From Aquilaria yunnanensis (lineage: Eukaryota > Streptophyta > Magnoliopsida > Malvales > Thymelaeaceae), in the NCBI GenBank assembly GCA_039654915.1, contig CM077599.1, positions 4,342,501 to 4,406,500 of the forward strand: DNA of 64,000 bases. Reading direction: 5' to 3'. Shown piece after piece: positions 34,189 through 48,808 of this stretch. A program made the translations under genes and the position numbers. The notes under the pieces are model-generated. The model saw nothing but the letters and a program-made list of their open reading frames with translations, was not told the origin of the DNA and searched no databases. The stretch's first letter is position 1; the number at the start of each line of letters is the position of its first letter.

Positions 34189-34698
34189 TGTTGAAAAAAA
34201 TTTCCTAATCACTCATTACATACAGCAGAATAAAACACAATCAAGTAAGTGCACATAAACTTAATGTGGTTTAGTTTTTAATTATCTTATATCCATGGAT
34301 GACAAAAATTTACTCAAAAAAAATATAAAGATTACAATAGAGATATGTCTTTAGTATTCACGTTGGCCTATGAATTCTTTACATACTACTAACAACCTCA
34401 ATATTTTACTTTTGCACAATTATAAGATATGAGAATTGCAAAAGGCTTATCATCCTAACCCTCTTCGACATTCAGACCTCTCTTCCTTCTTAAAATCTTC
34501 ACATCTTGCCTCTTCACTATATTAGATTTTTTCTCATGATCAAAACCTTAACACAAATTTTTTTTTTATATGTCACACATAAACTCAAACCACTTCAAAA
34601 TAGGAAAACCGAATCATAAATAAATAGAAAAACTAAAACTAAAATCTAAACAAACTAAAATTTTTATGCTTCTTGGATTTGAGCTAATTAACCAAACA
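34189..34698 (-). repeat. TRIM 5' LTR
   Basis: Right-hand direct repeat, about 510 bp, starting TGTTGAAAAAAATTTCC on the plus strand beside the PBS. Confidence 0.7.
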
Positions 34699-34703
34699 CT
34701 TTT

Positions 34704-37095
34704 AGTTGCTAAAATCCTACTCTTTAATCTATTAATCCCAAAACTCTATTATATAAAGACTAAACCCCGATTTTAGGTCAACTCCAAAATCTCTATTTGT
34801 TTTATTAAATTTTCATGGAAATTTTTTTTGTATCAGATGTTAAACTCACTTTTAATGAATAAAACTCTAACATTTCATCTCTTCATCTCTAAATTTTACT
34901 TATTTAATAATTATTTTTCTACATTTACATTAAATGCTACCACATACTTAACCACCACAGTGCGTGAAACAAATAAAGCTCGTGATAACCCATTTATGCA
35001 CACAAAAAGAAAAGGAGAAAATCTTAAATAAATTTAGGTTGGTCAACTAGGGAGGGAGGAAAAAGGTCGATCATCGACTAACCGTGAAACTGGTGTCCGC
35101 GAGTCCGTCACTAAGGCCATGCGGATGACGAAATCCCGAGGGGAAAGTGCATTCATGTTCCCCAGTCTTCGAATATTATTCTATATCGGTGCCCATGCTT
35201 GAAAATGTTTCAATTTTGTCCGGACCTTTTTAATTGTTGTCACTAATTATTCTTTTTGCAAAAAGTCCTATTAGCATTATCTTGGCATGTAGAATTAGCT
35301 AGTAATTTTTGTGTCAAATGATTAAGAACAGTAGAAAAGGAAAAAGAAGAGACAAAAAAAATATAAACGCGCTACAACTTGCAATGTTAGCAACTGCAGT
35401 AATAATATTGTTACATAACTTTCTTAACTTTATCTTCACCTCATCATCTTTTTGTTTTTCGTTTACACTGGAGTGAGATATTAAATTTCGGATTTTCTAT
35501 TAACAATTAAGAACTTTAATCATTAGGTCAAACTTTTGACCGTTATCTTCACCATTATCTTAGCTACGAGTAAACCCCAACACTTACGGTATAAGGTCAC
35601 CAATATGCATGCAGGTTGAATAGAATAAAAATAGTGGTATTGAAAGCTCACATTATTTTTAGACAAATAATAAGGCCATTATATTTCACGTGTCTATATA
35701 ATTAATTGTCGGTTCTGGTCATTCTTGATCTTCAAGCAGCGTACTATGCTCTTTCCCTGAGCCCATTCAAGTTGACAAGTTGTGCTGTGCGCGGTCAGTC
35801 CCAAATACTTTTGCCAGTTCCTCTCTGCTCATCTCGTGGGCAAGTGGGTCGAAATGGGTCTCGGCCGAAGCTGTTAAAATCCCGACTAACATTTTAAGAT
35901 CTCATGATTCTATGATCGGATGTTATCAAACTTTATCAGAAAATGACAGTGTTGATGATATGATAGGATCATAATTAAGATCATTAGAATTTTTAATTTT
36001 ATTTATCTTATTTAGTGTTGATTTCTATTATTTATGCTTCTATTTCAGCCAAATTAGAAAGTTTAAATAATTGGATCTTATTGATCACGTTAGACCACCT
36101 ACATTAATGGTTGTATGACTTAAATTGTGAAGTAAATTAAAAAAGAAAATGAGCTCACCTCTCTCTCTCTTTCTTATTTAGGAAATAAAACATGAAACTT
36201 TGAAACCACTTCCATAAGTTTGTTACTATTGTGTTAATTATGTTTGTTTATGAATTTCTTTCATATTTGTGTTAGTTTTTATGTCAATTATGTTAATGTA
36301 TGATCTACTAGGGCTCTCGGGCTTTATTTGTGTTTTAATACTAATTGTGTTGTAACATTATTATGACATTTGAACTTGATTTAAATTTCTAATATAATTG
36401 ATTTTCTATATAAATTATATTATTTATTATAAGGAATTGTAATCTTTTAATAGGATTTTAAAATTTACAATTCAATCTTATAATATTAATCTTATATGAT
36501 GAAAAATAATTTGAGGTAGAATCTTGAACTTAACCACCTTGGTTCAGACAATTTTGGTGTCAAAATTAAAACCAACCAAAAAAACACGGATTTATGCAAA
36601 CAAACTCTAACACAAATAATACAACCGAGTTAATCAAATCGAATGAGTGTGGTCGAGTTTTGGTGAATACGAGTTTCATTATATATAGACTCATCAACCC
36701 GATTCTTGGTTAGATTTGAGTTTTATGAGAAGGGAGAACCACGTGAAAGTTTCCACAAATATCTTTGAATCCAAAAACCAAGCAAATTATCTGAATCAGC
36801 AAGCTACTCAAGTCAGCTGATTTGAACGTAAGTTGACATTTTAAACGTAAGAAGACAACCTCGGATCACTTAAAAGGAAAAAAAATGAACTCAATTCATC
36901 TTCATGGGACTAGAAACTTAGGGAAGGCTGGTCAGTGCGGTTACTGGTCAATTGCGTGTATTTAATTCGGAGAGGAAGATAAGTAATCACATATATATAT
37001 ATATATATATATATATTAACATTTTGCAATTCAAAATTATATACCTTTTTCTTTTTTTCATGAGAAATATTATCGGGACCATTCTTTGCTATTAA
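34704..37095. other. intergenic DNA, no gene seen
   Basis: Contains a GC-richer island at 35041-35170 and another at 35700-35890 with small overlapping ORFs of no recognisable family, and an (AT)n microsatellite at 36991-37016. Confidence 0.45.
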
Positions 37096-37099
37096 TCAT

Positions 37100-37275
37100 C
37101 CAGGTTAATTTAAGGGCTAGCTCAGCTAGTGTAAAGTCTAAGTTGCGACTTAAAGGTCAAATGTTCAAAGTATTCTATAGCCTTTTATTGTTTAAAATAC
37201 TTTTGCGCCAGCAACAACCATGAACCGTAACCAAAGATTAATCTAGCTTACTAGGTTATGGCATCTCATAATAAT
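37100..37275 (+). mobile_element. tRNA-derived SINE relic
   Basis: GGCTAGCTCAGCTAG (37115-37129) resembles a tRNA A box. About 35 nt later GGTCAAATGTTCAAAG resembles a degenerate B box. This spacing and sequence are typical of plant SINE heads. The 3' end is not defined. Confidence 0.45.
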
Positions 37276-37279
37276 ACCA

Positions 37280-40200
37280 TAAAAAGCCCAAGTTGACTTA
37301 GATAATACTAATAATTGGCCAATACTTTGTTGCGGGTCGTTGACCAAAGATGTAAATTTTTTATAGTAAAGGCCTTTATATTAAAAAAAATTGTTTAAAA
37401 AGTTATAAATTTAAAACTGAGTAATGATCGATTTAAAGGTTCTAAAAAACTTGAAACATTTCAAAGTTATTGATAATCATTTGTTTTGGAATTTAACCAT
37501 AAAATGAGTCCAGAATTATAACTCAAGCAAGTTTGGAGGCCTAAAATATAAAAATAAAAGTTTAAAACATCTGTTGTATTTATTGGGATAGAGTGATAAA
37601 AATATGTGATTCTAAAGTTTGAGGAGAAAAGAGTTGTCAGACACAAACAAAGTGCCTATCATATAGTTTTACCATTTTTTATTTTGGACACTTTTGGGCC
37701 AAGAAGAAAAGAAGAATAAACGGGCTTAACCCCAAAAGGAAAAAGGGGAAAAGAACAGTAGCAGAAGCACTGTATTAAACGTCACTTTTCTTCATGCAAT
37801 AATAGAATATCATTTCTTGTTCTCATCAGACAATTTTAGATATAAGAAATTTTGAGGTCAATATAAGATATTTTAAATAGAAGAAGATATTTTTGAAGTA
37901 TTTTTCTGAAAATTGAAGGACTAAAATAAAAAAAAAAACTTTATTCCATTGGTTTGTATTCACTAGAGAAACAAGAGCACAAGTCTCTAATCCTTCGACC
38001 CCACGAAACAAATGGTAAAAATGAAATTAAAGTCACTTATAAATTTTAAAAATTTCAAGTAAGGACCCAACTTCTATATTTATACAATTATGTCTCATAC
38101 GTAACCATCACTCATACAAAAATTTCAGAATTTTAGGGCCACCACTTAATAGATATATCTCTGTTACGCAAATAATAATAATAATAAACAAACCACTTAT
38201 ATTTTTAGGATCAAATCAAATTAGCCACAAATTTTTTTTTTTACTAAATAAACCAATAACATTATTTAAATAGTCAAATAAATTACTAAGTACTAACGTT
38301 ATTCCAATGGCTCAACTCGCCTACTCGGATTTGAAATATTACACAACTTCTCATTAGCTTTTTGAAATTGACAAAATATATCCTTTTAATTTAAAACAAT
38401 CTAAATAGGCTACCTATGTTTTTTGGGACTTTAAGCTAAAAATAACAGCTAACTTCACTTAAATAAATAAAAAAATAATGAATGTTTCTAACTTGCTCCA
38501 AATAAGCCAGCAATATTTTTTCCATCCAAATAAACCACCGTCATTACTAAATCAATTCAAAACCACCACTGTAGTTCCAATCCTACCCTTGTCTGTGCCA
38601 CCATCTTCTATCCTGCCCCAACCAGTCATCGACTTTCCCAAATGCCTCCCCTAAACTCACTGTGGCTTCCATTAACTTCGCCCAGGTGAGCTTCTTCACA
38701 GACCCATCTCTGACACTACCATGACCCTTCCATATCTCAAAATTAGGCTTGGTGGAAACCTAATTAGCACTTTTTTTGCGCCCCATTTTGCGGTGAGATC
38801 TAAAGAGAAACCTCATTACAAGAAGAGCAGTAGTGTGAGAGAGAGAGTAATGGGCAGAAGGACTGGAATGGTGCGAGCGTTGGGGTTGGCGGGCTTTAAA
38901 GTGGGTGGCGGTAGATTTGATGTAGTGGGTAGAGAACCAGAACCGACAAACAAGGGAAATAAAATGAAAAGGAAAACAGAAAGCAACCTATACATGGACC
39001 TACAATAATGACAACTAAAGATAAATTGAATCCTGGGAATAAGATTTGCCATGGTGGGAGCAAATTCGATAGGGGATGATGAATCTATTCCTCACGAAGG
39101 ACTCTCGAAGAAACAGAGGTTCAAAAATTCGGTGATCGTGAAGCCCAAGTTGGTGAAGTTGGAGTTCGAAATGGAGTTGTCTCATCGTCTCCTTCAAGCA
39201 GATGATACATGGAAAACCTTGACCGTGGAGAAAGAAGAATAAAGTAGATATAATAGTTGAAATGGTAGATCCACATATTTTAGTGCGAGGGTAACTAATT
39301 TGAATCAATCCAGAAACGTTAATAGATTATTTGACCCAACAAAAACATCAGCTAATAAACTAGACCAACTCGGAAGCGCTATTCTTCATTATATAGCAAT
39401 TATACTAATTGTTTGTTACGGTTCTTAAGGGATGCACGAACAATAAATTGTTAATTCACTCGGAAGAACGCTCAACTTTAACTCATTATTCACGGGTGAC
39501 ATGACTACATTGACCCCAATGCGAAAGCGCCTTCCTTCTTATTTGATGCCTCTTCATTTTATAGTACACAATTTTGAAATTAATATAAACCGGAATCCCC
39601 CACTTCAATTGATTTTGTGCATTAAGTGTTCAAAACCAGCATCATCACTAGATCGTAGTTACAAATTTAGACCCAATTCATTTCAAGTTATCACACCCAA
39701 ATTAACGTGTTCTCACATTCTTGGTCAAGTCATGCCCATGCCCATGCCCCGGTTAAAAGAAAGACGAGATCACCCCTATAGTTAACAGATCTAGTGATCG
39801 TGCCTCCATTTCAACTCTACAACGTTTAACCTGCAGAAATCAACTGCAACAATTTGCAAACCCAAGCTAAATGATTCCCAAACTTGAGCAAAAATGATTC
39901 ACAAATCCAAGCAAAAGATTCTCAAACTTGAGCAAAACGATTCCCAAACTTGCCAATTGATGTTTCTGCACAAAGCCCCCAATTCATCCCCAAGCTTAAC
40001 AAATAACTAGCCCAATTCTCTCTCGGCCTCCTGTCCACCTGCCTCATGATACTAGAGTAGCATTGCTTAGATTGCGTTTGATGTCTCTCAAACTTTGGAC
40101 ATCACAATAGTCTAATTGGTGTCGTGCAAACACGTTTCAACCGAACGCCTTTGAGACCTTGGACAACTAGACCCAGTCAAAACCCTTTCGCCCAGATCCT

Positions 40201-41120
40201 AGCCGCATCACAACCCTTGATTCTTCATCCTCAGGTGCCCAGATCCTCGGTTTGGTTCGATTCATTATTTGGAAACAACAAAGAATCAATCAAATTTATC
40301 ATCGAACCCATCTCAAGAGCACACGACCAAAGACGGCAAGACGAGAAAGCAACAACCATGAAAGGCAAAGGTCAAGAGAGAGACAAAATCAGAGAATTGA
40401 GATGGGCAAAAGTCCTGGAGAAAGAAGACAGAGAAGAAACAGATACAGTAATAGCCAAGAACTTGAGTTGGTTGATAAGGGAACAGGAATACGAGACTAC
40501 GAGCATAAGCTGAAAATAAAGTGGTTCCCATGGCAGCGGCAGAGGCGGGGTCCGAGAGAAGAGAAGGGTAAGAGAAAACGGTGATGAGAGAGGGCAGAAG
40601 ACAAATAAGTAAAGAAAATACCGGACCCAAACTTAGTTGTCAAACAACCCAACAATAACGTGTTAACATGCTGCTGTTGATGTGTGCCGAACTGCCTAAT
40701 GTATAACTACACCTACGCAGGTAAATGAGTTGAAGAGCCTGATAATACCACTAATTTGATCCTATGTATCCAACGGACAGAGGACAACACCGAATTCACC
40801 TATGGCATTAATAGCCCTATCCCATGCTGCAAGAGACGAACCACAAGCAAAGCACTACATGCTTACCCAACGTTTTCCAGAATCAAAGGCATAGGACTAC
40901 GAGAATGAGATAGGCCAACCTCCGTGGACTAACAATACTTCTCTGTACATGAATCATGATTTCTAACCTAGCACGCAATTTTCTTTAACTCTGGCATGAT
41001 CAACGAAAAGTTTTTTCCTTTGTTTTCCTTTTTTCGTTTTCTCTTTCCTTTTTTTTAAGAAAAAAAAAAATTAAACAGAGCAAGACCATCCATGCTCGCA
41101 TCTGCCAGTGCTGGAAGGTT
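37280..41120. other. intergenic DNA between SINE relic and RBX1
   Basis: The segment 38650-39245 and the segment 40120-40600 are less AT-rich and carry short ORFs (for example MVGANSIGDDES... at 39051-39242). I recognise no family and see no consistent exon structure. They may be gene fragments carried by old transposons. Confidence 0.4.
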
Positions 41121-42833
<1,713 letters not shown>

Positions 42834-43438
42834 ACGGTCGGATCCGAAAGTAGACGCAAGAGTAGCGAGAGAGCGAAGAACAGGCAAAGCTAGAAATTAA
42901 CGAAGACCGAACTAAGTGAGGAAAAAGCAGAAATTGAAATTTGGGCCTTTTCATATCGGCCTGATTGTTGGCATAAACAGGTCCATCGACTTAGATCAGA
43001 GACCTAGGACCTTTCTGAAGGCAAATGCCAGGATATAAGATACGGATAAAATTCATTGTGATATCTAACCTTTTCCTAAATAAGTTTATAATTTCCATTT
43101 TATCTTCTTAGAGCCTTTAACATTTTTATTTGGCCAAAATATTCAAATAGTCTCTAAACTTGACTAACTCGCGTGGAACTCATTAATTGTTAACCCCCAA
43201 ACTTTGCCAATATTAGTGAGTTGGTTCATTTTATTCTCTTATGGTCTGATGTGGCGATTAATTGTTGTGATGTGGCTGTGGGCAGACCTACATGGTTGAC
43301 GTAGCAGTGAGTTGGGTCAAGTTGACCTATGCCTTTAAAAGACGAAGTGGAAATAGGGGAGAAGGGTAGCCGTTTTTGAAAATCCTAATTTGAAGAATTG
43401 AAGTTAAGGTTCCTTTATGTCTAATTGATAAAAGAAAA

Positions 43439-44040
43439 ATGGTCTCAAGCTCCAAATTTGGCAAGGAAGGAGATGATCGGCTGCTGTGTTTCGGTAGATT
43501 ACCTCCAAATTTGGCACGGACGAACAATATCAGAAGGAGATTTTATGGCTGTTCAAGATACAAGAAGGTAATTGAGAATATGTTTTGGAGTTTCAGTCAA
43601 TGTTTTTACCTGCAAAAATGGGTTTGTGAATGAAAGTAACCATTGTTTTCGTCTTCTTAATTTGGTAGGATGGTATCACCGCAGAGGACAGAGGATGCAA
43701 ATTTTTGTAATAGGTCAACCCATTATTCAGTGATCGTGCAAGGTTTTCTAGTGATAGAAATGTATCGGGCTGAGAAAGAAGCTGAGAGAGAGATATTTGG
43801 GGGTTGAAAAGGCAATTAACAATAGTGCAAAAAGATGGTGAGTTCCATTGCAGTAAAGAGATGGCTGCTTTGCAGTATGAAATTAAGAAGTTGAAGAAGG
43901 CTTTGTGTGGCACATTTGCAGGGACTAGGCATTTGCTATTAGTTATTTTATCTCCTGTTGTCTTAGTATGTGTTGGTATATTCAGAAATAGTTATAAGTG
44001 TGAAGTTAGTGGCTTGGTGCAAGCAAATACATGCTTTTAG
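43439..44040 (+). pseudogene. GRF-type zinc-finger-like gene inside the MULE, broken
   Basis: The first exon (43439-43567) encodes 43 residues ending NNIRRRFYGCSRYKK, like the RRFYGC core of plant GRF zinc fingers. A clear donor and acceptor (intron 43568-43668) join it to an exon that stops at 43708-43710, just where the conserved F-F-x-W would follow. A second in-frame TAG comes next. A downstream frame (43804-44040) encodes a coiled-coil-like segment and a hydrophobic helix, the usual tail of such plant GRF proteins. One of the expected N-terminal cysteines is also missing. The gene looks like a decayed passenger or second gene of the element. Confidence 0.55.
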
Positions 44041-45117
44041 CTTTTGTGCATTGTGATTGTAAAATGAATATGTTGTACTGGTTTATCTTGTAAATGAAGT
44101 TGTTGTCATGTATTGTGATTGTCAATTGACTAAGTGTAACTTGAAGATAAAAATTGAATGAAAGTTTGCCTCTTTTTTGTTTTATCCAATTCAAGAATGT
44201 CTAAATATCACAAACCCATAATTCCATTTAGTTATCAATAGTAGTACATCGTTCTTGGGTACAAAAGTTTGTCCCAACTTAGTACATTGCCAAAATTTCT
44301 ACAAAATGGAAGGTTGCTTTTGCTAAATATAACTTAGTGTATAATGGAGTTGATTTTGCATAATCAACACCAACTGTAAGAACTAAAAGTTAGTTGATTC
44401 TGCACAATCAACACCAACTATTGTAGCTTATGCTTCTATCAAAGATTCTTCAAAATGTAACAAAATATCTTAATGATGTTTTCCACCACCAACTTGAACC
44501 AAGTGCTAAGAAGGTAAACCAGGCTGCATATAGTTAACAAATAATCATTTTTGTCAGTAAACCACAGCAATAAAAAATGGCTCATCCTACATTGACAATT
44601 GATATCCCAGTTCTATTGTCATGGTAAAACACCAATCCAAACTATGCCTCTTAGAGCCACACCTTTGCCCCTTCCTCTACACCTGCCACGTGCCCCACCT
44701 TCACTACTTAAATCATTGATCTGTAGTTCACTTTGCGTATCATCACTCAAAATTCCCTATTTGATGCCAAGTTAATTAGTAAACAGGCATGATTTTTTAG
44801 ACTTAGCAATAACTAAATTCACTAGAAATAACTCCAACATTACTTGCAGCAGAAACAACCTCCCTCAAGTGTCTAGGTTTAATGTCCAGTACAATTCCCA
44901 TTGATTTTTTACAACTTTTTTTTATTGTGTTCACCTTCACCACACAAAGAAAAACTCAATTTCTTGCATTCTCTTAAAAAGTTTGTTCTTTTTCTTCTTT
45001 GGCTCATTCTTTAACTTTTTTCTATTTTTGTGAGGCCTGTTGGGCATTACCCTTTCTACAGGAGGCTGAAATGCACCAAATGTGTTATCTTCCTACATCT
45101 TATCACTTGACATAACC

Positions 45118-47190
45118 CTAACTGAAGGTGCATACATTTTTCATAAACATTTCATTCTTAAACCAATTTGCTAGGTAATCTACAGGAGCCTCACACTTCT
45201 TCCTAATGGCTATGCATGCATGAATACATTGAATGGCCAAAAGTTGCCATGCATTGTGTTTACAATGTTTCAAATCCAAATGCATGAATATTTGCAAATG
45301 CCACATTTCACTTCATACCCAAACTCACCATTCTAAACAGCCATCCATTTTGAAGCTCTCATTTATACTTTTTCTAGCTTCACCATGATTTTCTCTTCAT
45401 ACTCCCTTGCCCATTTGTTACAATAAATCATTCTTTTCACTTGTCTTTCCATAATGTACTCTATAATCTCCTCAAGCATAGATATTATGCGTTTTTTTTC
45501 TAGCTCCAGTAAGCATGAAATTGAATGCCTTATAATAATTGTTATCGATAGAATCACATTTAGAGGTACAAGAAAAACAAGCCTTACACCATAGCTGTGG
45601 ATTAATTTTAACAGCTTCTGCTTTTGCACCTTTTTCAGTTTTTCAAATTCTTCATGATTCTTTTCAAAAGATGGCACATTGGTTGACTTGGCACATGCAT
45701 AAAAAGCTTTTCCCATGGCCTCTCTTTTGTTTTTAGAACACAAGTTGTTGTATATATGCTAAGCACACAATCTATCCTCAACTTGAGGGAAACAACTTGC
45801 AACAGCATGCATCAAGCCCTGCATACATCAACAGAACATACTTGTTACTTCACATATTAAAATATAACCAGAATTAAAATGACTGAACTTGTACCTTTTG
45901 TTGGTTAAACATGAATGTCCAATTAGCACCATCAGTTGTCTGAATATCACCTTTTAACTTCTCCAAAAACCATAACTAAGATTCTTTGCATTCGACTTCA
46001 ACTACTACCCATGCTAAATGATACATTTGGTTATTTTTATCTCTTCCTACAGCAGTCAAAAGCTAACCCTTGACAATCCTTTTCAAAAAATAGTCATCAA
46101 GTCCTATATAAGGTTTACAACCTTTTAAAAAACCCTTCTTTAAAGCTACCAAACATATGTAAATTCTTTTGAATATTGAATCACACCCTATATTTGGTTC
46201 TAAAACTTGAATTTCAACTGTATTTCCTGGGTTGGCAACTCTAAAAGCATGAGCATAATCTCCCAATCTAGCGTATTCATAACAGACATCCCTCTCATAC
46301 TTCTTCATCATTTATAGTTTCATCCTTCTAGCTTAGTGGATGGATAACTCAATATGAAAGTTGCTTTATATTTACTCTTGACTATATAGAGGTTTTATGG
46401 TTGGATGTCATATTATTAGCTCTTTTGCTTCATTCGTCATCCATAAAAAAGTCGCCCATAAGATATTTTGCACCTGGTAATAACTGTGTTTTTTATTGAA
46501 TAATTTCACTTGAAAGTAATTCTTTTGGCTCTAAAGTGATGCATAAGTCTACCATAGACATTTGTTCGCTTTGCCTACAACTCTTATCCTTATTTTTTCA
46601 TTCCTACATATCTAAAATCACGTTTATTCTGAATTGATCACTTAATGATAGCCTTCTTGAACTAAACATGACTCTTAAAAACCATCCCTAACTCGATATG
46701 ACAAACATTTGAATTCTCATTGTAACGTGGCCACACAGGTTTCCTTCTTTTATGAGTTATGTTGCCTTCTTCATCACTTATTGTTTTATAGCTGTTTACA
46801 TTATAATCAGCTAAGGATTCACCATCACTGTTAGATTCATATCCTCCATCTTCATTACTTAAAATTGTTTTCTCTTCCCCTGTTGCTGCCCTGTCAAAAA
46901 ATTGCTCCTTTTTTTTTCCAAAACCAACTTTTCTTCTGATCATGTCTGGCCCTTTTAAATGCCAGCTCTTGAAAGTTTTAATGGCATCATTAATCTCCTT
47001 ATCCTTATCAGATTCAACAGTAATGTCAAATTTATTCAGTTCTGTAATATATTGAGCTTCCAGGTCTACACCATCATCTTCACTATCATTGCCACTATTT
47101 GATTTTACTCCCAGTACAGTGTTTCCTTGTTTATCATAGATAAGTGGCTTCTTTCCTCCATCATTTGCTCTTATTCACTTAGAATAATAT
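45118..47190 (-). pseudogene. MuDR-type transposase relic
   Basis: Fragments in collinear order on the minus strand match a MULE transposase. They are an acidic N-terminal part (46662-47190), a block with GCKPYIGLDDYFLK (within 46063-46311) at the start of the catalytic region, CSKNKREAMGKAFYACAKST (45363-45743), and a C-terminal SWIM-like end with H-C-K-H-N-A-W-Q-L-L-A-I-Q-C-I-H-A (45118-45306). Frames are interrupted by stops and shifts. Several stops sit where the family has Trp or Arg, fitting C-to-T decay. It would have cut and joined the element's ends; now inactive. Confidence 0.8.
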
Positions 47191-48054
47191 CAAAGGCCTG
47201 ATCAATTTGGTTGTGTGACCATTATATATTTTCTCTTCTATCCCCATCACCATTAACTTCATCGCATAACTTTAATCTAACATGGTAATCCGAGCCTTCA
47301 ATCATTGTTTGTTGCTCATCACCCACTATTAATGCTTGCAAACAGACAATCAGAATGCACATTAATGACAATCAATGCCCTACACACAGTCTTCATTGCC
47401 TTTATATTTAAAAAGAAATCATCAACAATACTAATTTACTACATCGTTCTTCTCAAAAAATGCCACATATTGACAAGAAAAAGCCAACCATCCCCTATTG
47501 AGAATTGAATAATATGTCTTGTGATAAACTGCCCACCAGCCTTAATGGTCCCCTTCTTTGTCAAATGTCTTTCCTGAAACTATTTTAGAAGTGAATAAAA
47601 AGAGATCTCTAGGTCAAATAGTTTTCTTTATCTAAATCACCTTTTAATTGGCGGGAACTTCATCATTTTTTCCCTCCAATGCCACATGGGCCTATTCAGC
47701 CACAATAACATCACAACAATTAATTGCCATGTTAAACCAGAATAGAATAAAATAGACCAACTCACTAACATTGGCAAACTTTAAGGGTTAAGAGTTAATG
47801 AGTTTTGAGTTCTAGATTAACTCGTGTGAGTTAGTCAAGTTCAGGAGCTATTTGTATATTTTGGCCTTTTTATTTTTGTCTTAAATATGGGCATTCTGTC
47901 AATTTTACAATTAAAGTTAATGGAATTTTTGGGGAAAATGCTAACCTTGGTCCCTAAATTTGTTTTCTCATACTCAAAACACCTTAAAACCTTTAAATTT
48001 AATAATTTCTTCTTCACTCTCATCCATTCCAACTTCTTAGAAAAAAAAAGGAAT

Positions 48055-48618
48055 ACTTACAATTTGCCCTTATGGTTTAAGTGAAATTACACTTTGCCCC
48101 TTCTGTTTAAAAAATATACACTTTGCCCGCTTCCTTTTTAATATAATTCAATAGTAACTTCTAAAATTTTAATTTAGACTATATAGTACTTATCTTTAAG
48201 TATTTTCAATTTATATGATATTTTTTTTACAATTAATTGATATTTAAAAAATTTTATTTTCCATTTACATAAAGAACAAAAAGAAAAAAAAATGATAATT
48301 TAAAATACCCATTAACTGTAAAAAAAATACTATACAAATTGAAATTATCAAAAAATGGGTGCCGTAATATTTAAATTAAGATTTCAGAAGTTTATGTTAT
48401 ATTTTACTTCTTCCGTCTCATAAAATTTGTTCTCTTTGGTACTGCAAGCAAATTAAGACTTCTCTATTTTTTATTTCATTCTTTTAATATAAAATTATTA
48501 TTTTATTTATTTTTATATAAACTACATATACTTATCTAAAAAAAGTTACCAGCATTTGTACTTTTTACTGGGCCTTACGTACTTTTACTCTTTAATTTTC
48601 TTAAGTTCTCCTTTTAAG

Positions 48619-48659
<41 letters not shown>

Positions 48660-48808
48660 TTACCTTATTTGAAAAAATAAGAAGGGAACAACTATTTTGA
48701 AACTGCTAAAAAAAGAATATATGCCAAATATTGTGAAACAGAATGAGTATTAAAAAGGCAAAGGGCAAAGTGTAATTTCACCTAAACCTCACAGGAAAAA
48801 TTGTAATT
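48055..48808. mobile_element. foldback MITE, interrupted by a Stowaway MITE
   Basis: Left end CTTACAATTTGCCCTTATGG and the inverted right end (near 48800) are complementary. Internal text (AACTTCTAAAATTTTAATTTAG) matches the element at 57008-57455. A second element (48407-48747) is inserted within it. Ends approximate. Confidence 0.6.
48407..48747. mobile_element. Stowaway-like MITE nested in a foldback MITE
   Basis: TIRs CTTCTTCCGTCTCATAAAAT and, inverted, CTCATTCTGTTTCACAATAT, flanked by TA at 48405-48406 and 48748-48749. It contains an (AAT)n microsatellite at 48620-48658. Confidence 0.65.

Larger units (their letters stand above)
33452..34698 (-). mobile_element. TRIM-like miniature LTR retrotransposon
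   Basis: Two diverged direct repeats, 33452-33983 and 34189-34698, flank only about 205 bp. On the minus strand the right LTR is followed after 2 nt by TGGTATCAGAGCTT (34173-34186), the standard initiator-tRNA-Met PBS. The left LTR is preceded by the purine-rich CCAAGGTGGAGATT (33984-33997), a PPT. There is no coding capacity. LTR divergence is high, so it is old. Flanks TTTTT and CTTTT could be a mutated 5-bp TSD. Confidence 0.8.
43132..47866. mobile_element. MULE (Mutator-like element), 4.7 kb, long TIRs, decayed
   Basis: Termini GGCCAAAATATTCAAATAG (left) and, inverted, GGCCAAAATATACAAATAG (right) start TIRs of about 170-190 bp, which also share AACTTGACTAACTC and AATTAATTGTTGTGATGT. The 9-bp duplication TTTTTATTT flanks it at 43123-43131 and 47867-47875. 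It carries a broken transposase gene on the minus strand and a GRF-like gene on the plus strand, arranged convergently as in MuDR. Confidence 0.9.

Noticed and set aside
35041..35170. tRNA or rRNA fragment in a GC-richer island
   Set aside because: No cloverleaf, A/B boxes or recognisable rRNA sequence.
38721..39245. Small plus-strand genes in the less AT-rich segment
   Set aside because: No domain, splice logic or conserved motif; left as unexplained intergenic DNA.
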